A DNA stretch of 64,000 bases from Patiria miniata (taxonomy: Eukaryota > Echinodermata > Asteroidea > Valvatida > Asterinidae): the NCBI RefSeq assembly GCF_015706575.1, contig NW_024037063.1, positions 15,810,927 through 15,874,926 of the forward strand, in the 5' to 3' direction. How positions within the stretch are numbered: the first letter of the stretch is position 1; the number at the start of each line of letters is the position of its first letter. The notes under the pieces were generated by a model, which made no database searches, was not told the origin of the DNA, and worked only from the letters and a program-made list of their open reading frames with translations. Positions 56,801-59,028 of this stretch are shown here, piece by piece. The translations under genes and the position numbers were made by a program.

Positions 56801-59028
56801 GATTTAGGATGTTATGATATGACAAACACTTTAGTATGCCAGGGATCCTAAGGGCCATTCAGATTTTCTCCCCACTTTGATGGTAGTTCTTTTTGGCATA
56901 AAAAAAAGGATGAAACAAAATGGCCGGGATTGATGATTTTCCCCTTAAAACTCCTATTAAATTGGATACACCAAAGAAGTGCAAACTAATACTATTAGTA
57001 TTAGTAATAGTCCATGCGGTACCCGCTGCTATGTACATCAGATTCAAACCGTTTGCTTGGTGGTCGAGTTGGTAAGACATCTGCACTAGAAAGCAGGAGG
57101 TTGTGGGTTCGAGTCCCACCCGAGTGATTTTTTTCAACTTTCACTGGGGAGGTAACTCACTGAGTACCGGGTATATAAACGTAGGTGAAGGGCTAAACCT
57201 AATTTGATTTATATCACCCTGGCCCAAAAATTCCATTTTATAATAATACTAAACAAGCACGTATTTCTACTCATCCGGAAAACATAGATCCCTGCTATCG
57301 AAAGTCATATGCATGTTTTTATTAAAGTAATACATTTTTTTACAGCTGTCAGTGGAGTGAAAACTTTTCCAACCAAAGGCGCACAGTTTCTTATAAAAAA
57401 GCAGTATTTCATATATCCGATTGAAAGAGTGATTCTTGATTTAAGACATTCGTTGATTTTGATCGAAATAAACTTGAATTGGCCGGTTATGAATGTGTAC
57501 TTTTTAGTGGATGGAGGGGGATATCTATGTATAATTATTTGTTAAGCGTATTGAACTAAATGATTGGCACAAAAAGTACTACTTAGGCCTATGCATAAAC
57601 ATCAATCAGAGCTGCTACAATACACTGTGTGGTACAATTCCTAAGTGGTTTCCTTCTAAGTTAGCTCCTTTTAAAATCAGGAAGTGGGAGTGTTTCTGGG
57701 GTTTCAAAGTTTCATTTTATGACGGGGCACCGAGGGCAGACCAACATCATCTCCCCTCAATTTCCAGGCCACCACAAGTGCTGCAAATTTGGACGCTTCA
57801 AGGCGCTCTTTTTTTTCGTATTAATTCATTCACATTTTATGAAGCTGTGCGGTTAAAGACAGTCATTAAAATGCATGGGAATATCCATTCTTAAGTTGTG
57901 GATCTTGCATTATTGTTAATTAGCTGTTAGTGAACGTTTCGCTCTTGTGCTCCATATTCTAATTAACGGTCAGTAATTAGCGCTAATTAGGCCACTCTTA
58001 AGCATGGAATGCACAGCATTTCTCATTCTTAAGTTATTGGTCATTGATAAGGTGATCGAACACTATCTTTTCGCGTTGAAACCATGCTTGTACGCGACAT
58101 TCTAATTAAAAGTCACTTTTGGGGGGTCTTTAGGCGGTGCCCCCTCCCAAACCCACGGGGTGTGACACTTAATGACAGTTTTGAAGGTTGGACACCCCTA
58201 CCTACTCGCTGCCACCATCAAACCTTTTGTGCACGATATTCTTATTAAACCTCACTGGGCTCTCGGACCAATATGTTTTGTACAAAAATCCAAATTGGGG
58301 ACCTCTCGGAGATTAGGACCCTATTGTTCTCTAATATTCAATGTCCCCTGTTGAATGCAGACACAAACTCACACACACACTAAATACATGTTTATCAAAT
58401 ATTTCAACTTCATAATCATTAGTGTTTTGTTAACTGGTGTCAAAGAGGGTGGGAATAAGCGAGAAAATATTTGATAAATTCACAGTTTTCATATTTGCCC
58501 CTAGCTGTGTACAAAAACCTAAATGCATAAATAAAAAGATAATCCACTGTCCCTCCACCTTCTGATCAAGTGAAATATCAAGGATCATAAGCATGTATGT
58601 GCATGCACCTTCTTAAAAAGTCCTTTTTTGCTTTTGTTTCCATTGTTAACTGCTTTGATGCATACGTGCCCATTTAAGTTTGAGCAGCCAGTAGCTAGTT
58701 ACCTTTTGTTGCAAAATCCCCTTTCTTTAAGGCACATAATACCCCTTTCCTGATCAAAAACATTTCAGTTTATTCTCCCCAGACCAAGACTTAACCATTT
58801 GCAAGATTCTTGTACTAACTTATCACAAGATTTTATGCATGTCATTCTTTTTCCCCTTTCAATTTTCAGGACCTAAGTGTTTGTGACGAAAAAGAGCATC
58901 ACTTCATTAAACACTGCTATTCTCATTTCACTATTGCCGTCAATTCAGAAAACATCAGCATTGTTTTTGATTCCTGCAAAGACATGATACAACGCTTACA
59001 CCTGACAAAAGCTGGCATAATCCGCTAG
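87..59028 (+). CDS. Guanine nucleotide-binding protein G(s) subunit alpha-like, whole gene (13 coding exons, two alternative last exons)
   Basis: Seen: exons at 87-207, 9160-9232, 16679-16733, 24676-24795, 31751-31848, 32225-32279, 36320-36393, 36957-37015, 37138-37258, 37729-37853, 50613-50690, 52851-52924, then 55337-55492 or 58870-59028. All junctions are GT/AG and all phases match. The joined length is 1209 nt (402 aa) with the first last exon and 1212 nt (403 aa) with the second. Motifs: P-loop GAGESGKS (residues 41-48), switch I Arg180 in [13 protein letters not shown] (202-206, catalytic Gln206), NKQD (271-274), TCAVD (372-376). Known for the family: a membrane-associated GTPase switch that couples GPCRs to effectors; Gs activates adenylyl cyclase. 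Class call: [22 protein letters not shown] and NEYQLID match Gs, not Gi/Gq/G12. Odd: no lipidation residues at the N-terminus, about 23 extra residues in the alphaG-alpha4 loop, and alternative C-termini. It is a divergent Gs paralogue or orthologue; I cannot tell which. Confidence 0.93.
875..1180 (+). repeat. Tandem pair, about 142-bp unit, with GGTCAAGGTCAC motif
   Basis: Two adjacent copies of a unit beginning gcgataacttgagaaa and ending ggtcaaggtcacag. The copies differ at a few bases only. Similar ggtcaaggtcac repeats are common in marine invertebrate genomes. It lies inside or next to repeat R1. Confidence 0.7.
1606..1846. repeat. Small fold-back MITE
   Basis: Inverted ends of about 38 bp: caagaaagggtgaaaactgc near 1620 and its complement near 1806-1825. 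The middle is AT-rich and non-coding. It is nested in repeat R1. Confidence 0.6.
2060..2330 (-). mobile_element. tRNA-derived SINE-like fragment
   Basis: On the minus strand the segment has a B-box-like gggttcgaatcct, read from aggattcgaaccc at about 2257. It is followed by a body that reads ggaggtgggagg and gagaacccacgg on the plus strand, a composition common to invertebrate SINEs. An A-box is not convincing and the ends are unclear. Confidence 0.45.
2400..3278. other. No gene seen: A/C-rich low-complexity intron sequence
   Basis: A-rich and C-rich runs (for example around 2668-2690 and 2920-2935) with no coding signature on either strand and no repeat partner elsewhere in the window that I could find. 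Confidence 0.5.
3283..3793. mobile_element. TTAA-flanked MITE, family A, copy 1
   Basis: Bounded by TTAA on both sides. Inverted ends agtccatcatttg / caaatgatggact. Centre holds a 24-bp near-palindrome at 3444-3467 built around cttaag. Non-coding. TTAA target choice is the piggyBac habit; no transposase is present. Confidence 0.85.
3798..4298. mobile_element. TTAA-flanked MITE, family A, copy 2 (head-to-tail with copy 1)
   Basis: Same family and orientation as the copy just before it; the two share the single TTAA at 3794-3797. This means the second element inserted exactly at the target duplication of the first, or the pair arose by unequal exchange. Confidence 0.85.
4570..5828. mobile_element. 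DNA element with GGTAATTCTGTCCCC terminal and subterminal repeats
   Basis: Inverted ends: aggtaattctgtccc at 4570 and its complement ending 5828. Inside the left end a 20-bp unit (aggtaattctgtccccctcc) is repeated in tandem at about 4640-4720. Inside the right end the related motif (ggacacatttacc) recurs at 5650-5815. A family B MITE interrupts the middle. No transposase was seen; the two open frames of 108 and 197 codons over the right arm are repeat translations. Confidence 0.7.
4835..5348. mobile_element. TTAA-flanked MITE, family B, copy 1
   Basis: TTAA at both ends; inverted ends agggaatatac / gtatattccct. A perfect 34-bp palindrome sits at 5158-5191. A second copy at 53275-53788 has the same 514-bp length and differs at only a handful of bases, so the family moved recently. 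Confidence 0.9.
5829..6670. other. No gene seen
   Basis: Mixed intron sequence. The motif tttgccaaccacggc occurs at about 5880 and again in similar form near 6070. No coding evidence. Confidence 0.4.
6671..8830. mobile_element. Long fold-back (inverted-repeat) element
   Basis: The left arm (to about 7680) is the inverted complement of the right arm (about 7975-8830): agccatcccctttaaatccg near 7211 pairs with the same segment reversed near 8670, and gttactgttcactttctt pairs with its complement near 8250. Each arm is about 0.8 kb with indels, around a spacer of about 300 bp. The outer left arm carries an extra direct duplication 337 bp apart (ctctggaacc at 6671 and 7008). Non-coding. Confidence 0.75.
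8840..9000 (+). repeat. Dispersed repeat shared with 52530-52615
   Basis: aaaacagtcactt, the following gacaacttggcacaaaatg and gtttgcatag recur near 52545-52605, with divergence. It ends about 160 bp upstream of exon 2. Function unknown. Confidence 0.55.
9160..9232 (+). CDS. G-alpha exon 2: P-loop and helix alpha1
   Basis: Acceptor tattatag before 9160, donor gtaaga at 9233. Encodes [14 protein letters not shown] and LLHQGGYDN, the phosphate-binding loop and alpha1 helix (residues 42-64), and ends two bases into Arg65. The P-loop Gly-Lys-Ser is intact, so nucleotide binding should be preserved. The matching boundary (G|AGESGK) is the usual exon 1/2 junction of Gs genes. Confidence 0.96.
9530..10820. 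mobile_element. TTAA MITE, family C, copy interrupted by a LINE
   Basis: Left end aggggcactaggtcc follows a TTAA at 9526-9529. The body resumes at about 10510 with tttcaaacatctggttgaaa and continues through gcgaacaagtac, as in the intact copy at 29502-30031. The intervening sequence is the LINE fragment. The right end is diverged or lost. Confidence 0.7.
9600..10505 (-). mobile_element. 5'-truncated LINE (CR1/Jockey group) reverse transcriptase fragment
   Basis: Minus-strand frames encode [10 protein letters not shown] then [11 protein letters not shown] (the YADD-box region), [24 protein letters not shown] and [11 protein letters not shown], a typical C-terminal order for CR1/Jockey-type reverse transcriptases. 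The frame shifts at least twice and the 5' two thirds are missing, so it is inactive. The C-terminal part ends in a stop just below 9660. Confidence 0.85.
10840..11808. other. No gene seen: AT-rich intron sequence
   Basis: Several short frames without family signatures. A 17-bp unit with aggcataaaaagattc is repeated three times near 11500-11550. Confidence 0.4.
11809..12094. mobile_element. hAT-type MITE, copy 1, with 8-bp target duplication
   Basis: Flanked by cgaaacgc at 11801-11808 and 12095-12102. Ends catgggcgtcg / cgacgcccatg. The interior has long C and G tracts. An 8-bp duplication points to a hAT transposase acting in trans. Same family as 63250-63537. Confidence 0.9.
12520..12760 (+). 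repeat. Tandem partial copies related to family C right end
   Basis: agtactgaaacccgacct occurs twice (about 12533 and 12676). The segment ttgtgtggatgattatatcc at 12614 matches the family C right half at about 29926 and the sequence resuming at 13174. Confidence 0.55.
12764..13152. mobile_element. Mutator-like (MULE) MITE with 9-bp target duplication
   Basis: ttaaaggat at 12755-12763 is repeated at 13153-13161. Inverted ends agtggctatcgttacgg / ccgtaacaatagccact. A 9-bp duplication is the hallmark of Mutator-like elements. The interrupted sequence continues across the insertion as a family C-like repeat. Length 389 bp, no transposase. Confidence 0.88.
12872..12932 (+). mobile_element. tRNA-like segment inside the MULE MITE
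   Basis: Reads ccagctcagccgatagag (A-box-like) then gcgggttcgaattt (B-box) about 32 bp apart, the spacing of a tRNA promoter. The cloverleaf is poor, so it is more likely a SINE head or captured tRNA relic than a working tRNA. Confidence 0.5.
13669..14027. mobile_element. PIF/Harbinger-type MITE with TTA duplication
   Basis: TTA at 13666-13668 and 14028-14030. Ends ggcgaag and ttcggcc, with the subterminal inverted pair gtttctcgtc / gacgagaaac. Interior A/T-rich. TIRs starting GGC and a 3-bp TTA duplication fit PIF/Harbinger. Confidence 0.65.
14045..14125 (-). repeat. (AAT)n tail and SINE 3' end
   Basis: A run of aat trinucleotides followed by cttatatagcgcatta and caatgcgctttac. The same tail occurs at 51597-51650. 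Read on the minus strand it is a SINE 3' end with an (ATT)n tail. Confidence 0.6.
14385..15300 (+). mobile_element. CR1/L2-type LINE fragment
   Basis: Encodes [20 protein letters not shown] and then [20 protein letters not shown], the reverse transcriptase fingers of CR1/L2 LINEs. Further on is a C-terminal stretch with PGYLSSLL. It ends in ctctataaatccag and an (ATT)n tail, as CR1-like elements do. Stops and deletions are present and it lacks most of the catalytic domain, so it is dead. Confidence 0.85.
15323..16206. mobile_element. Tc1/mariner-superfamily (pogo-like) MITE, copy 1
   Basis: Flanked by TA on both sides. Ends cagtaaactctggctaa / ttagccggagtttactg. 884 bp, no transposase frame. 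A second copy lies at 22232-22900 in reverse orientation. Confidence 0.8.
16679..16733 (+). CDS. G-alpha exon 3: linker 1 and start of helical domain
   Basis: Acceptor ttacag, donor gtaaga. Completes Arg65 and encodes [18 protein letters not shown] (66-83), helix alphaA of the helical domain. Ends in phase 0. Short (55 nt), with 7-8 kb introns on both sides. The Gs splice-variable linker (human exon 3) is absent here, so the arrangement resembles the short form of Gs. Confidence 0.9.
16848..19225 (+). repeat. CRE-rich long repeat R1, copy 2, split by a Harbinger MITE
   Basis: Begins actggtcgggccgacaacta, runs to 18112, resumes at 19114 with ggagaaaacccgcgg and ends near the cccgatgactcaactagagg motif. 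At least five TGACGTCA octamers. No coding sequence recognised. Confidence 0.7.
18113..19113. mobile_element. PIF/Harbinger-type element in R1 with TTA duplication
   Basis: Ends ggccaaaaaaaaaaaagttc / (complement) at 19113; TTA at 18110-18112 and 19114-19116. The empty site is visible in R1 copy 3 near 21085-21110 (acggtttaggagaaaaccc), which proves the insertion and its duplication. Subterminal gggtcggtcgg appears at both ends. 1001 bp, no transposase recognised. Confidence 0.85.
19226..21225 (+). repeat. CRE-rich long repeat R1, copy 3, with nested family A MITE
   Basis: Same order of segments as copy 2, from gcagagtggtcgggcagaca to the gtggtccggttgtgcccgac end. Two TGACGTCA octamers plus several one-off versions. 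Interrupted at 19300-19834. Confidence 0.7.
19300..19834. mobile_element. TTAA-flanked MITE, family A, copy 3
   Basis: TTAA at 19296-19299 and 19835-19838. The empty site cagcccagttaagttatg is preserved in R1 copy 2 near 16900, which shows a TTAA duplication directly. Its central palindrome (19451-19474) is perfect but differs from copies 1 and 2. Confidence 0.92.
21302..21960. mobile_element. hAT-type element with GGGTCG subterminal arrays
   Basis: attgggat at 21294-21301 is repeated at 21961-21968 (8 bp). Ends tcatgatatgca / tgcacatcatta. Clusters of cgacccgaccc at 21325-21420 and its complement at 21805-21950. No transposase. Confidence 0.85.
22232..22900. mobile_element. Tc1/mariner-superfamily (pogo-like) MITE, copy 2
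   Basis: Ends cagtaaactccggctaa / ttagccggagtttactg. The left TA is kept; the right flank is CA. The interior is the reverse complement of parts of 15323-16206. Confidence 0.8.
22905..23195 (-). repeat. Family A MITE fragments, reverse orientation
   Basis: tttgtgcattgtttatgtttg and cagtgaatgctgtatattcc are diverged complements of the family A right half. One segment is duplicated (about 22905 and 23028). Confidence 0.6.
23200..23695. other. No gene seen: AT-rich intron sequence
   Basis: A-rich sequence with repeated acatgttttt-like pieces between 23270 and 23480. No frame or repeat partner recognised. Confidence 0.4.
23701..24384 (+). mobile_element. Tandem array of a tRNA-Ser-like SINE, 2.8 units of 247 bp
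   Basis: Starts of successive units at 23701, 23948 and 24195; I see no base difference between the full units. Each has an A-box-like tggtcgagtgg, an anticodon-loop-like ctagaaa (AGA, Ser) and a B-box gggttcgagtccc, then a non-tRNA tail. The anticodon loop comes out 8 nt long and the acceptor stem is imperfect, so these are SINEs, not working tRNA genes. A diverged single copy is at 57010-57245. Confidence 0.8.
24676..24795 (+). CDS. G-alpha exon 4: helical domain
   Basis: Acceptor gtttttag, donor gtatgt, exactly 40 codons (residues 84-123), phase 0 at both ends. Encodes the middle of the all-helical domain, which closes over the nucleotide. It is the least conserved stretch of the protein, but its end (PDFQYTE) aligns with the Gs sequence just before [10 protein letters not shown]. 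Being frame-neutral it could be skipped, but loss would remove helices of the helical domain, so skipping is unlikely to be useful. Confidence 0.88.
25273..26279. mobile_element. hAT-type element with CGAGT subterminal arrays
   Basis: gtccagac at 25265-25272 and 26280-26287 (8-bp duplication). Ends cagagttgtaacgagtca / (complement) at 26279. Dense gactcgagtcgagtcgagtc arrays lie at 25290-25450 and 26085-26275 with a 600-bp non-repetitive middle. No transposase recognised. Confidence 0.9.
26290..26555 (+). repeat. CRE-type repeat R2, fragment
   Basis: Contains taacttgacacctgatgatg and gaaaatcttcggcatacatctt, which recur at 29135-29365. It is separated from that part by the fold-back below. 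Confidence 0.6.
26987..27846. mobile_element. DNA element with TATTTGGCA terminal and internal repeats
   Basis: Ends ccaaaaccgtccggtgcc / (complement) 27846, followed inward by aaatagtgtc. Between 27135 and 27420 a unit of about 24-27 bp (ggaaaaatcggacagtattt) is repeated roughly ten times and echoes the terminal gacactatttggc. Open frames over it on both strands are repeat translations. Confidence 0.8.
28018..28358. mobile_element. Nested MITE with TAGCGGTGTAACTA ends
   Basis: tagcggtgtaacta at 28020 and tagttacgccacta near 28340 are inverted. The interior has C/G tracts, like the hAT MITE at 11809. No clear target duplication. Confidence 0.5.
28793..29380 (+). repeat. CRE-type repeat R2, continuation
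   Basis: Contains gctgacgtcatcatgac and the caacccaatcggact motif seen in reverse in 47590-50530. Ends in a G run near 29380. Confidence 0.6.
29502..30031. mobile_element. TTAA-flanked MITE, family C, intact copy
   Basis: TTAA at 29498-29501 and 30032-30035; ends aggggcactaggtcc / ggacctagtgtccct. 530 bp, non-coding. It is the reference for the interrupted copy at 9530 and fragments near 13170 and 33340. Confidence 0.88.
30036..30982. other. No gene seen; poly-C/poly-G tract region
   Basis: A C run with CA repeat at about 30455-30500 and more C/G runs to 30540. The rest is AT-rich and unassigned. Confidence 0.45.
30983..31503. mobile_element. TTAA-flanked MITE, family B, diverged copy 3 (reverse)
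   Basis: TTAA at about 30979 and 31504. gcaacatttgcaaacatcg and ccaatgatgtacatta correspond to family B ends. The 34-bp central palindrome (31132-31165) is kept with changed bases on both arms. Confidence 0.75.
31751..31848 (+). CDS. G-alpha exon 5: helical domain, Gs signature
   Basis: Acceptor ctcttag, donor gtaagc. Encodes [20 protein letters not shown] then [12 protein letters not shown] (124-155) and two bases of Tyr156. This stretch is nearly colinear with human Gs [20 protein letters not shown] and is the strongest single argument for the Gs class. Confidence 0.96.
32225..32279 (+). CDS. G-alpha exon 6: end of helical domain
   Basis: Acceptor tttgtacag, donor gtaatt. Encodes [18 protein letters not shown] (157-174), matching Gs YFLDKIDVIKQDDYVPSDQ, and leads into switch I. 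Phase 0 at the 3' end. Intron 5 upstream is only 376 nt and holds nothing else recognisable. Confidence 0.95.
32280..33335. other. Intron 6, first part: no gene; (TA)n tract
   Basis: A pure (AT)n microsatellite at about 32765-32800. A 98-codon frame at 33031 has no recognisable family and no splice context. Confidence 0.5.
33336..33424 (+). repeat. Family C MITE fragment
   Basis: ggcctgaaatccccgaaaat and tagattgtttacttatccta match the family C left end. Confidence 0.55.
33429..33654. mobile_element. TTAA-flanked short MITE
   Basis: TTAA at 33425-33428 and 33655-33658; inverted ends ccagtttgcgccgg / ccggtgtgaactgg. 226 bp. It sits within the family C fragment. Confidence 0.7.
33659..34545. 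other. No gene seen
   Basis: Intron sequence with no coding, repeat or structural signal I could support. Confidence 0.4.
34550..35806. mobile_element. Possible MITE with CAACCTCGTCCCCAG-type ends
   Basis: cgatcggatccaacctcgtc near 34570 and the diverged complement gaatgaggttgaatcggatc near 35755 are inverted. The aatgaggttg motif is repeated near the right end. Boundaries and family are uncertain. Confidence 0.4.
35810..36319. other. No gene seen
   Basis: Unassigned intron sequence leading to the exon 7 acceptor. Confidence 0.4.
36320..36393 (+). CDS. G-alpha exon 7: switch I
   Basis: Acceptor caatttcag, donor gtaagc. Encodes [19 protein letters not shown] and NNVHF (175-198) plus two bases of Gln199. 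Arg180 corresponds to Gs Arg201, the GTPase-assisting arginine that cholera toxin ADP-ribosylates in vertebrate Gs; Thr183 is the Mg-binding threonine. Both key residues are present. Confidence 0.95.
36394..36956. other. Intron 7: no feature seen
   Basis: 563 nt of AT-rich sequence, no repeats recognised. Confidence 0.5.
36957..37015 (+). CDS. G-alpha exon 8: switch II
   Basis: Acceptor aaacag, donor gtttgt. Encodes [19 protein letters not shown] (200-218). DVGGQ binds the gamma phosphate and Gln206 is the catalytic glutamine. [12 protein letters not shown] is the Gs form; other classes have QRSERRKWIHCF. Switch II contacts adenylyl cyclase and G-beta-gamma. Confidence 0.97.
37138..37258 (+). 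CDS. G-alpha exon 9: beta4, helix alpha3
   Basis: Acceptor tttgtag, donor gtattg. Encodes [20 protein letters not shown] and [20 protein letters not shown] (219-258) with Arg259 split. Matches Gs [20 protein letters not shown] closely. Intron 8 upstream is only 122 nt, the shortest in the gene. Confidence 0.97.
37426..37532. mobile_element. Miniature inverted-repeat element in intron 9
   Basis: aatcgttgactgctgtgatgtg is inverted as cacatcacaacagtcaacgatt. 107 bp. Confidence 0.65.
37729..37853 (+). CDS. G-alpha exon 10: NKQD guanine-specificity motif and helix alphaG
   Basis: Acceptor tcttccag, donor gttagt. Encodes [20 protein letters not shown] then [21 protein letters not shown] (260-300) and one base of residue 301. 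Asn271-Lys272-Gln273-Asp274 is the G4 motif that reads guanine. The tail begins the alphaG-alpha4 loop, which is Pro/Glu-rich as in Gs. Ends in phase 1. Confidence 0.96.
38160..38527 (+). repeat. CRE-type repeat R2, left of the retrotransposon
   Basis: gtgacgtcatcatgac, then tctcatgaacgcaatatgct. The same segment reappears at 47596 on the other side of the retrotransposon fossil and again at about 48160, so the retrotransposon sits within an R2 array. Confidence 0.75.
39127..39621 (-). mobile_element. SGNH hydrolase-like frame of the Ngaro fossil
   Basis: Contains [13 protein letters not shown] (block with GTND) and DGVHLSNMG (Asp-x-x-His block), the signatures of SGNH/GDSL esterases. Some Ngaro elements carry such a hydrolase; its role in the element is unknown. 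Confidence 0.8.
39704..40564 (-). mobile_element. Tyrosine recombinase domain of the Ngaro fossil
   Basis: [10 protein letters not shown] followed by IQDLGRW is the C-terminal active-site region of tyrosine recombinases. [10 protein letters not shown] and [10 protein letters not shown] match the fold upstream. In YR retrotransposons this enzyme replaces the DDE integrase. Confidence 0.9.
40622..41600 (-). mobile_element. Reverse transcriptase and RNase H region of the Ngaro fossil
   Basis: [20 protein letters not shown] and [17 protein letters not shown] are RT motifs. [14 protein letters not shown] and [15 protein letters not shown] are RNase H motifs. These are decayed relative to an intact element. 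Confidence 0.85.
41687..42946. mobile_element. hAT-like DNA transposon inserted in the Ngaro fossil
   Basis: Perfect 11-bp ends caggggtgtga / tcacacccctg, flanked by acttgt (41681-41686 and 42947-42952). The interior reads [12 protein letters not shown] at 42470-42520 and, in another frame, [16 protein letters not shown] near 42580. Together these resemble the BED-like zinc-finger N-terminus of hAT-related transposases. The rest of the transposase is absent. The visible duplication is 6 bp, not the 8 bp usual for hAT, so the family call is tentative. Confidence 0.65.
43126..43955 (-). mobile_element. ORF1 (gag-like) C-terminal region of the Ngaro fossil
   Basis: Unique sequence after the repeat array, including [18 protein letters not shown] and [17 protein letters not shown], which looks like the conserved C-terminal part of ORF1 in such elements. 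Function is presumed nucleic-acid binding or particle-like. Confidence 0.7.
43955..46910. repeat. 24-bp minisatellite within ORF1, about 120 copies
   Basis: Unit gtgggggcagcaggaggcagcaca on the + strand; on the ORF1 strand it encodes the octapeptide TVLPPAAP with S/T and V/M variants. The unit is a multiple of 3 and stop-free, so all frames on both strands stay open, which explains the long spurious plus-strand frames (GGSTVGAA). Rare variants recur at a spacing of 552 bp (23 units), for example 45773/46325 and 45821/46373, showing higher-order duplication inside the array. Confidence 0.95.
46911..47061 (-). mobile_element. ORF1 N-terminal region of the Ngaro fossil
   Basis: Begins [20 protein letters not shown], a basic N-terminus, and runs into the proline-rich repeats. 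An upstream in-frame ATG at 47102 is also possible. Confidence 0.65.
47590..50530 (+). repeat. CRE-type repeat R2 array
   Basis: Degenerate tandem units, spaced about 560 bp where clearest (tctcatgaacgcaatatgcc at 47601 and its match at about 48162). Each carries gaaacttggtgggtaggtag-like and gtgacgtcatcatgacgtc-like segments. About a dozen exact TGACGTCA octamers. Ends near the agctctagttgtatttg motif 80 bp before exon 11. No coding sequence. Confidence 0.8.
50613..50690 (+). CDS. G-alpha exon 11: frame-neutral insert with Cys-Cys and polybasic run
   Basis: Acceptor cacactag, donor gtgagt. 78 nt, phase 1 to phase 1. Encodes [20 protein letters not shown] then QRRRES (301-326) and the first base of residue 327. 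It lies in the alphaG-alpha4 loop and accounts for most of the extra length over human Gs. Skipping it leaves the frame open and joins exon 10 to exon 12 with a single Val, giving a 376-aa protein. The composition (two adjacent Cys, then KRKR and RRR) is unlike the rest of the protein. Weaker than the other exons because no family conservation supports it; the support is its splice sites and matching phase. Confidence 0.68.
50691..51596. other. Intron 11, first part: no gene seen
   Basis: The segment atctctatataaagactgga near 51093 is inverted at 51545-51565 (tccagtctttatatagagat). This outlines a palindromic element of about 470 bp (51093-51563) with no coding content. Confidence 0.5.
51597..52465 (-). 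mobile_element. SINE with (ATT)n tail, interrupted by nested fold-back MITEs
   Basis: Minus strand: B-box gggttcgaatatgg near 52436, body with ccttgaaaacccttggtgct near 52265, then after the interruption ccttgagtacctaattgctg, gcgctatataagactcc and an (ATT)n tail at 51597-51630. The interruption holds inverted pairs at 51707/51825 (acaaatattgaatgct) and 51823/52222 (cacccacagaatctg). Confidence 0.65.
52851..52924 (+). CDS. G-alpha exon 12: helix alpha4
   Basis: Acceptor ctttgcag, donor gtaaag. Completes residue 327 (Met if exon 11 is used) and encodes [20 protein letters not shown] and AKFQ (328-351). [10 protein letters not shown] aligns with Gs TRAKYFIRDEF, helix alpha4. Ends in phase 0, which suits both downstream last exons. 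Confidence 0.88.
53013..55068. mobile_element. DNA element with CCATGG arrays, carrying a family B MITE
   Basis: A 21-bp inverted pair (cccttacagaaatgtcccat at 53022 and its complement ending 55062) with an outer ggctgt / acagcc. Inside the left end is a cccatggga cluster (53040-53190). Inside the right end is a 0.9-kb array of ccatggtgttcccatgg units separated by gtccataaaatcc spacers (54120-55040). Long frames over it on both strands are repeat translations. It lies between exons 12 and 13a. Confidence 0.8.
53275..53788. mobile_element. TTAA-flanked MITE, family B, copy 2
   Basis: TTAA at 53271-53274 and 53789-53792. Nearly identical to 4835-5348, including the central palindrome; I count about four or five differences over 514 bp. 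Confidence 0.92.
55337..55492 (+). CDS. G-alpha exon 13a: proximal last exon, Gs-like C-terminus
   Basis: Acceptor atttctcctcag. 51 codons then TAA. Encodes the alpha4-beta6 loop, beta6 with [10 protein letters not shown] (G5 motif TCAVD at 372-376) and helix alpha5 ending [10 protein letters not shown]. Human Gs ends RMHLRQYELL, so the final Leu-Leu and the spacing are kept and a Gs-type receptor match is expected. An AATAAA lies 25 nt past the stop (55518-55523). Confidence 0.95.
   Translation, partial: NTSTRINNDTRFKKGCYPHYTCAVDQENIKRVFQDCEDMIQREHLKKFNLL
55518..55523 (+). promoter_or_regulatory. Candidate polyadenylation signal for the 13a transcript
   Basis: An AATAAA hexamer 25 nt after the 13a stop codon. 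It is very close to the stop, so a longer 3' UTR with another signal is also possible. Use of this site would remove exon 13b from the transcript. Confidence 0.45.
55794..58267. mobile_element. Long-terminal-inverted-repeat element between the two last exons
   Basis: tccgagagcccagtgagg at 55794 is inverted at 58250-58267. The match continues inward for several hundred bases (gttgtggatcttgcatta near 57895 pairs with its complement near 56305). The left arm holds a 139-bp unit twice in tandem (55812-55950, 55951-56089); the right arm holds one. A SINE copy is inserted in the middle. No transposase frame. Confidence 0.85.
57010..57245 (+). mobile_element. tRNA-Ser-like SINE, single diverged copy
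   Basis: Same unit as the array at 23701, with tggtcgagttgg, ctagaaa and gggttcgagtccc, and the tail cctaatttgatttatatcac. About ten percent divergence, mainly in flanks and tail. Nested in the long-inverted-repeat element. Confidence 0.8.
58270..58869. other. Sequence before exon 13b: no separate gene
   Basis: Unassigned intron sequence ending in a strong polypyrimidine tract (58845-58865) and AG. Confidence 0.5.
58870..59028 (+). CDS. G-alpha exon 13b: distal alternative last exon, diverged C-terminus
   Basis: Strong acceptor (pyrimidine tract ending caattttcag) at 58869. 52 codons then TAG, entered in phase 0 like exon 13a. It aligns with 13a without gaps up to the final residue: 23 of 51 positions are identical, including CY.H.T.AV, EN, VF, DMIQR.HL. 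Differences fall where function is expected: the G5 motif is TIAVN instead of TCAVD (the guanine-contacting Ala is kept), and the tail is LTKAGIIR instead of LKKFNLL, one residue longer. It has no upstream G-alpha exons of its own, so it reads as an alternative end of the same gene. It could instead be the remnant of a second gene copy, but an intact frame at 45 percent identity argues for use. Confidence 0.85.
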   Translation, partial: DLSVCDEKEHHFIKHCYSHFTIAVNSENISIVFDSCKDMIQRLHLTKAGIIR

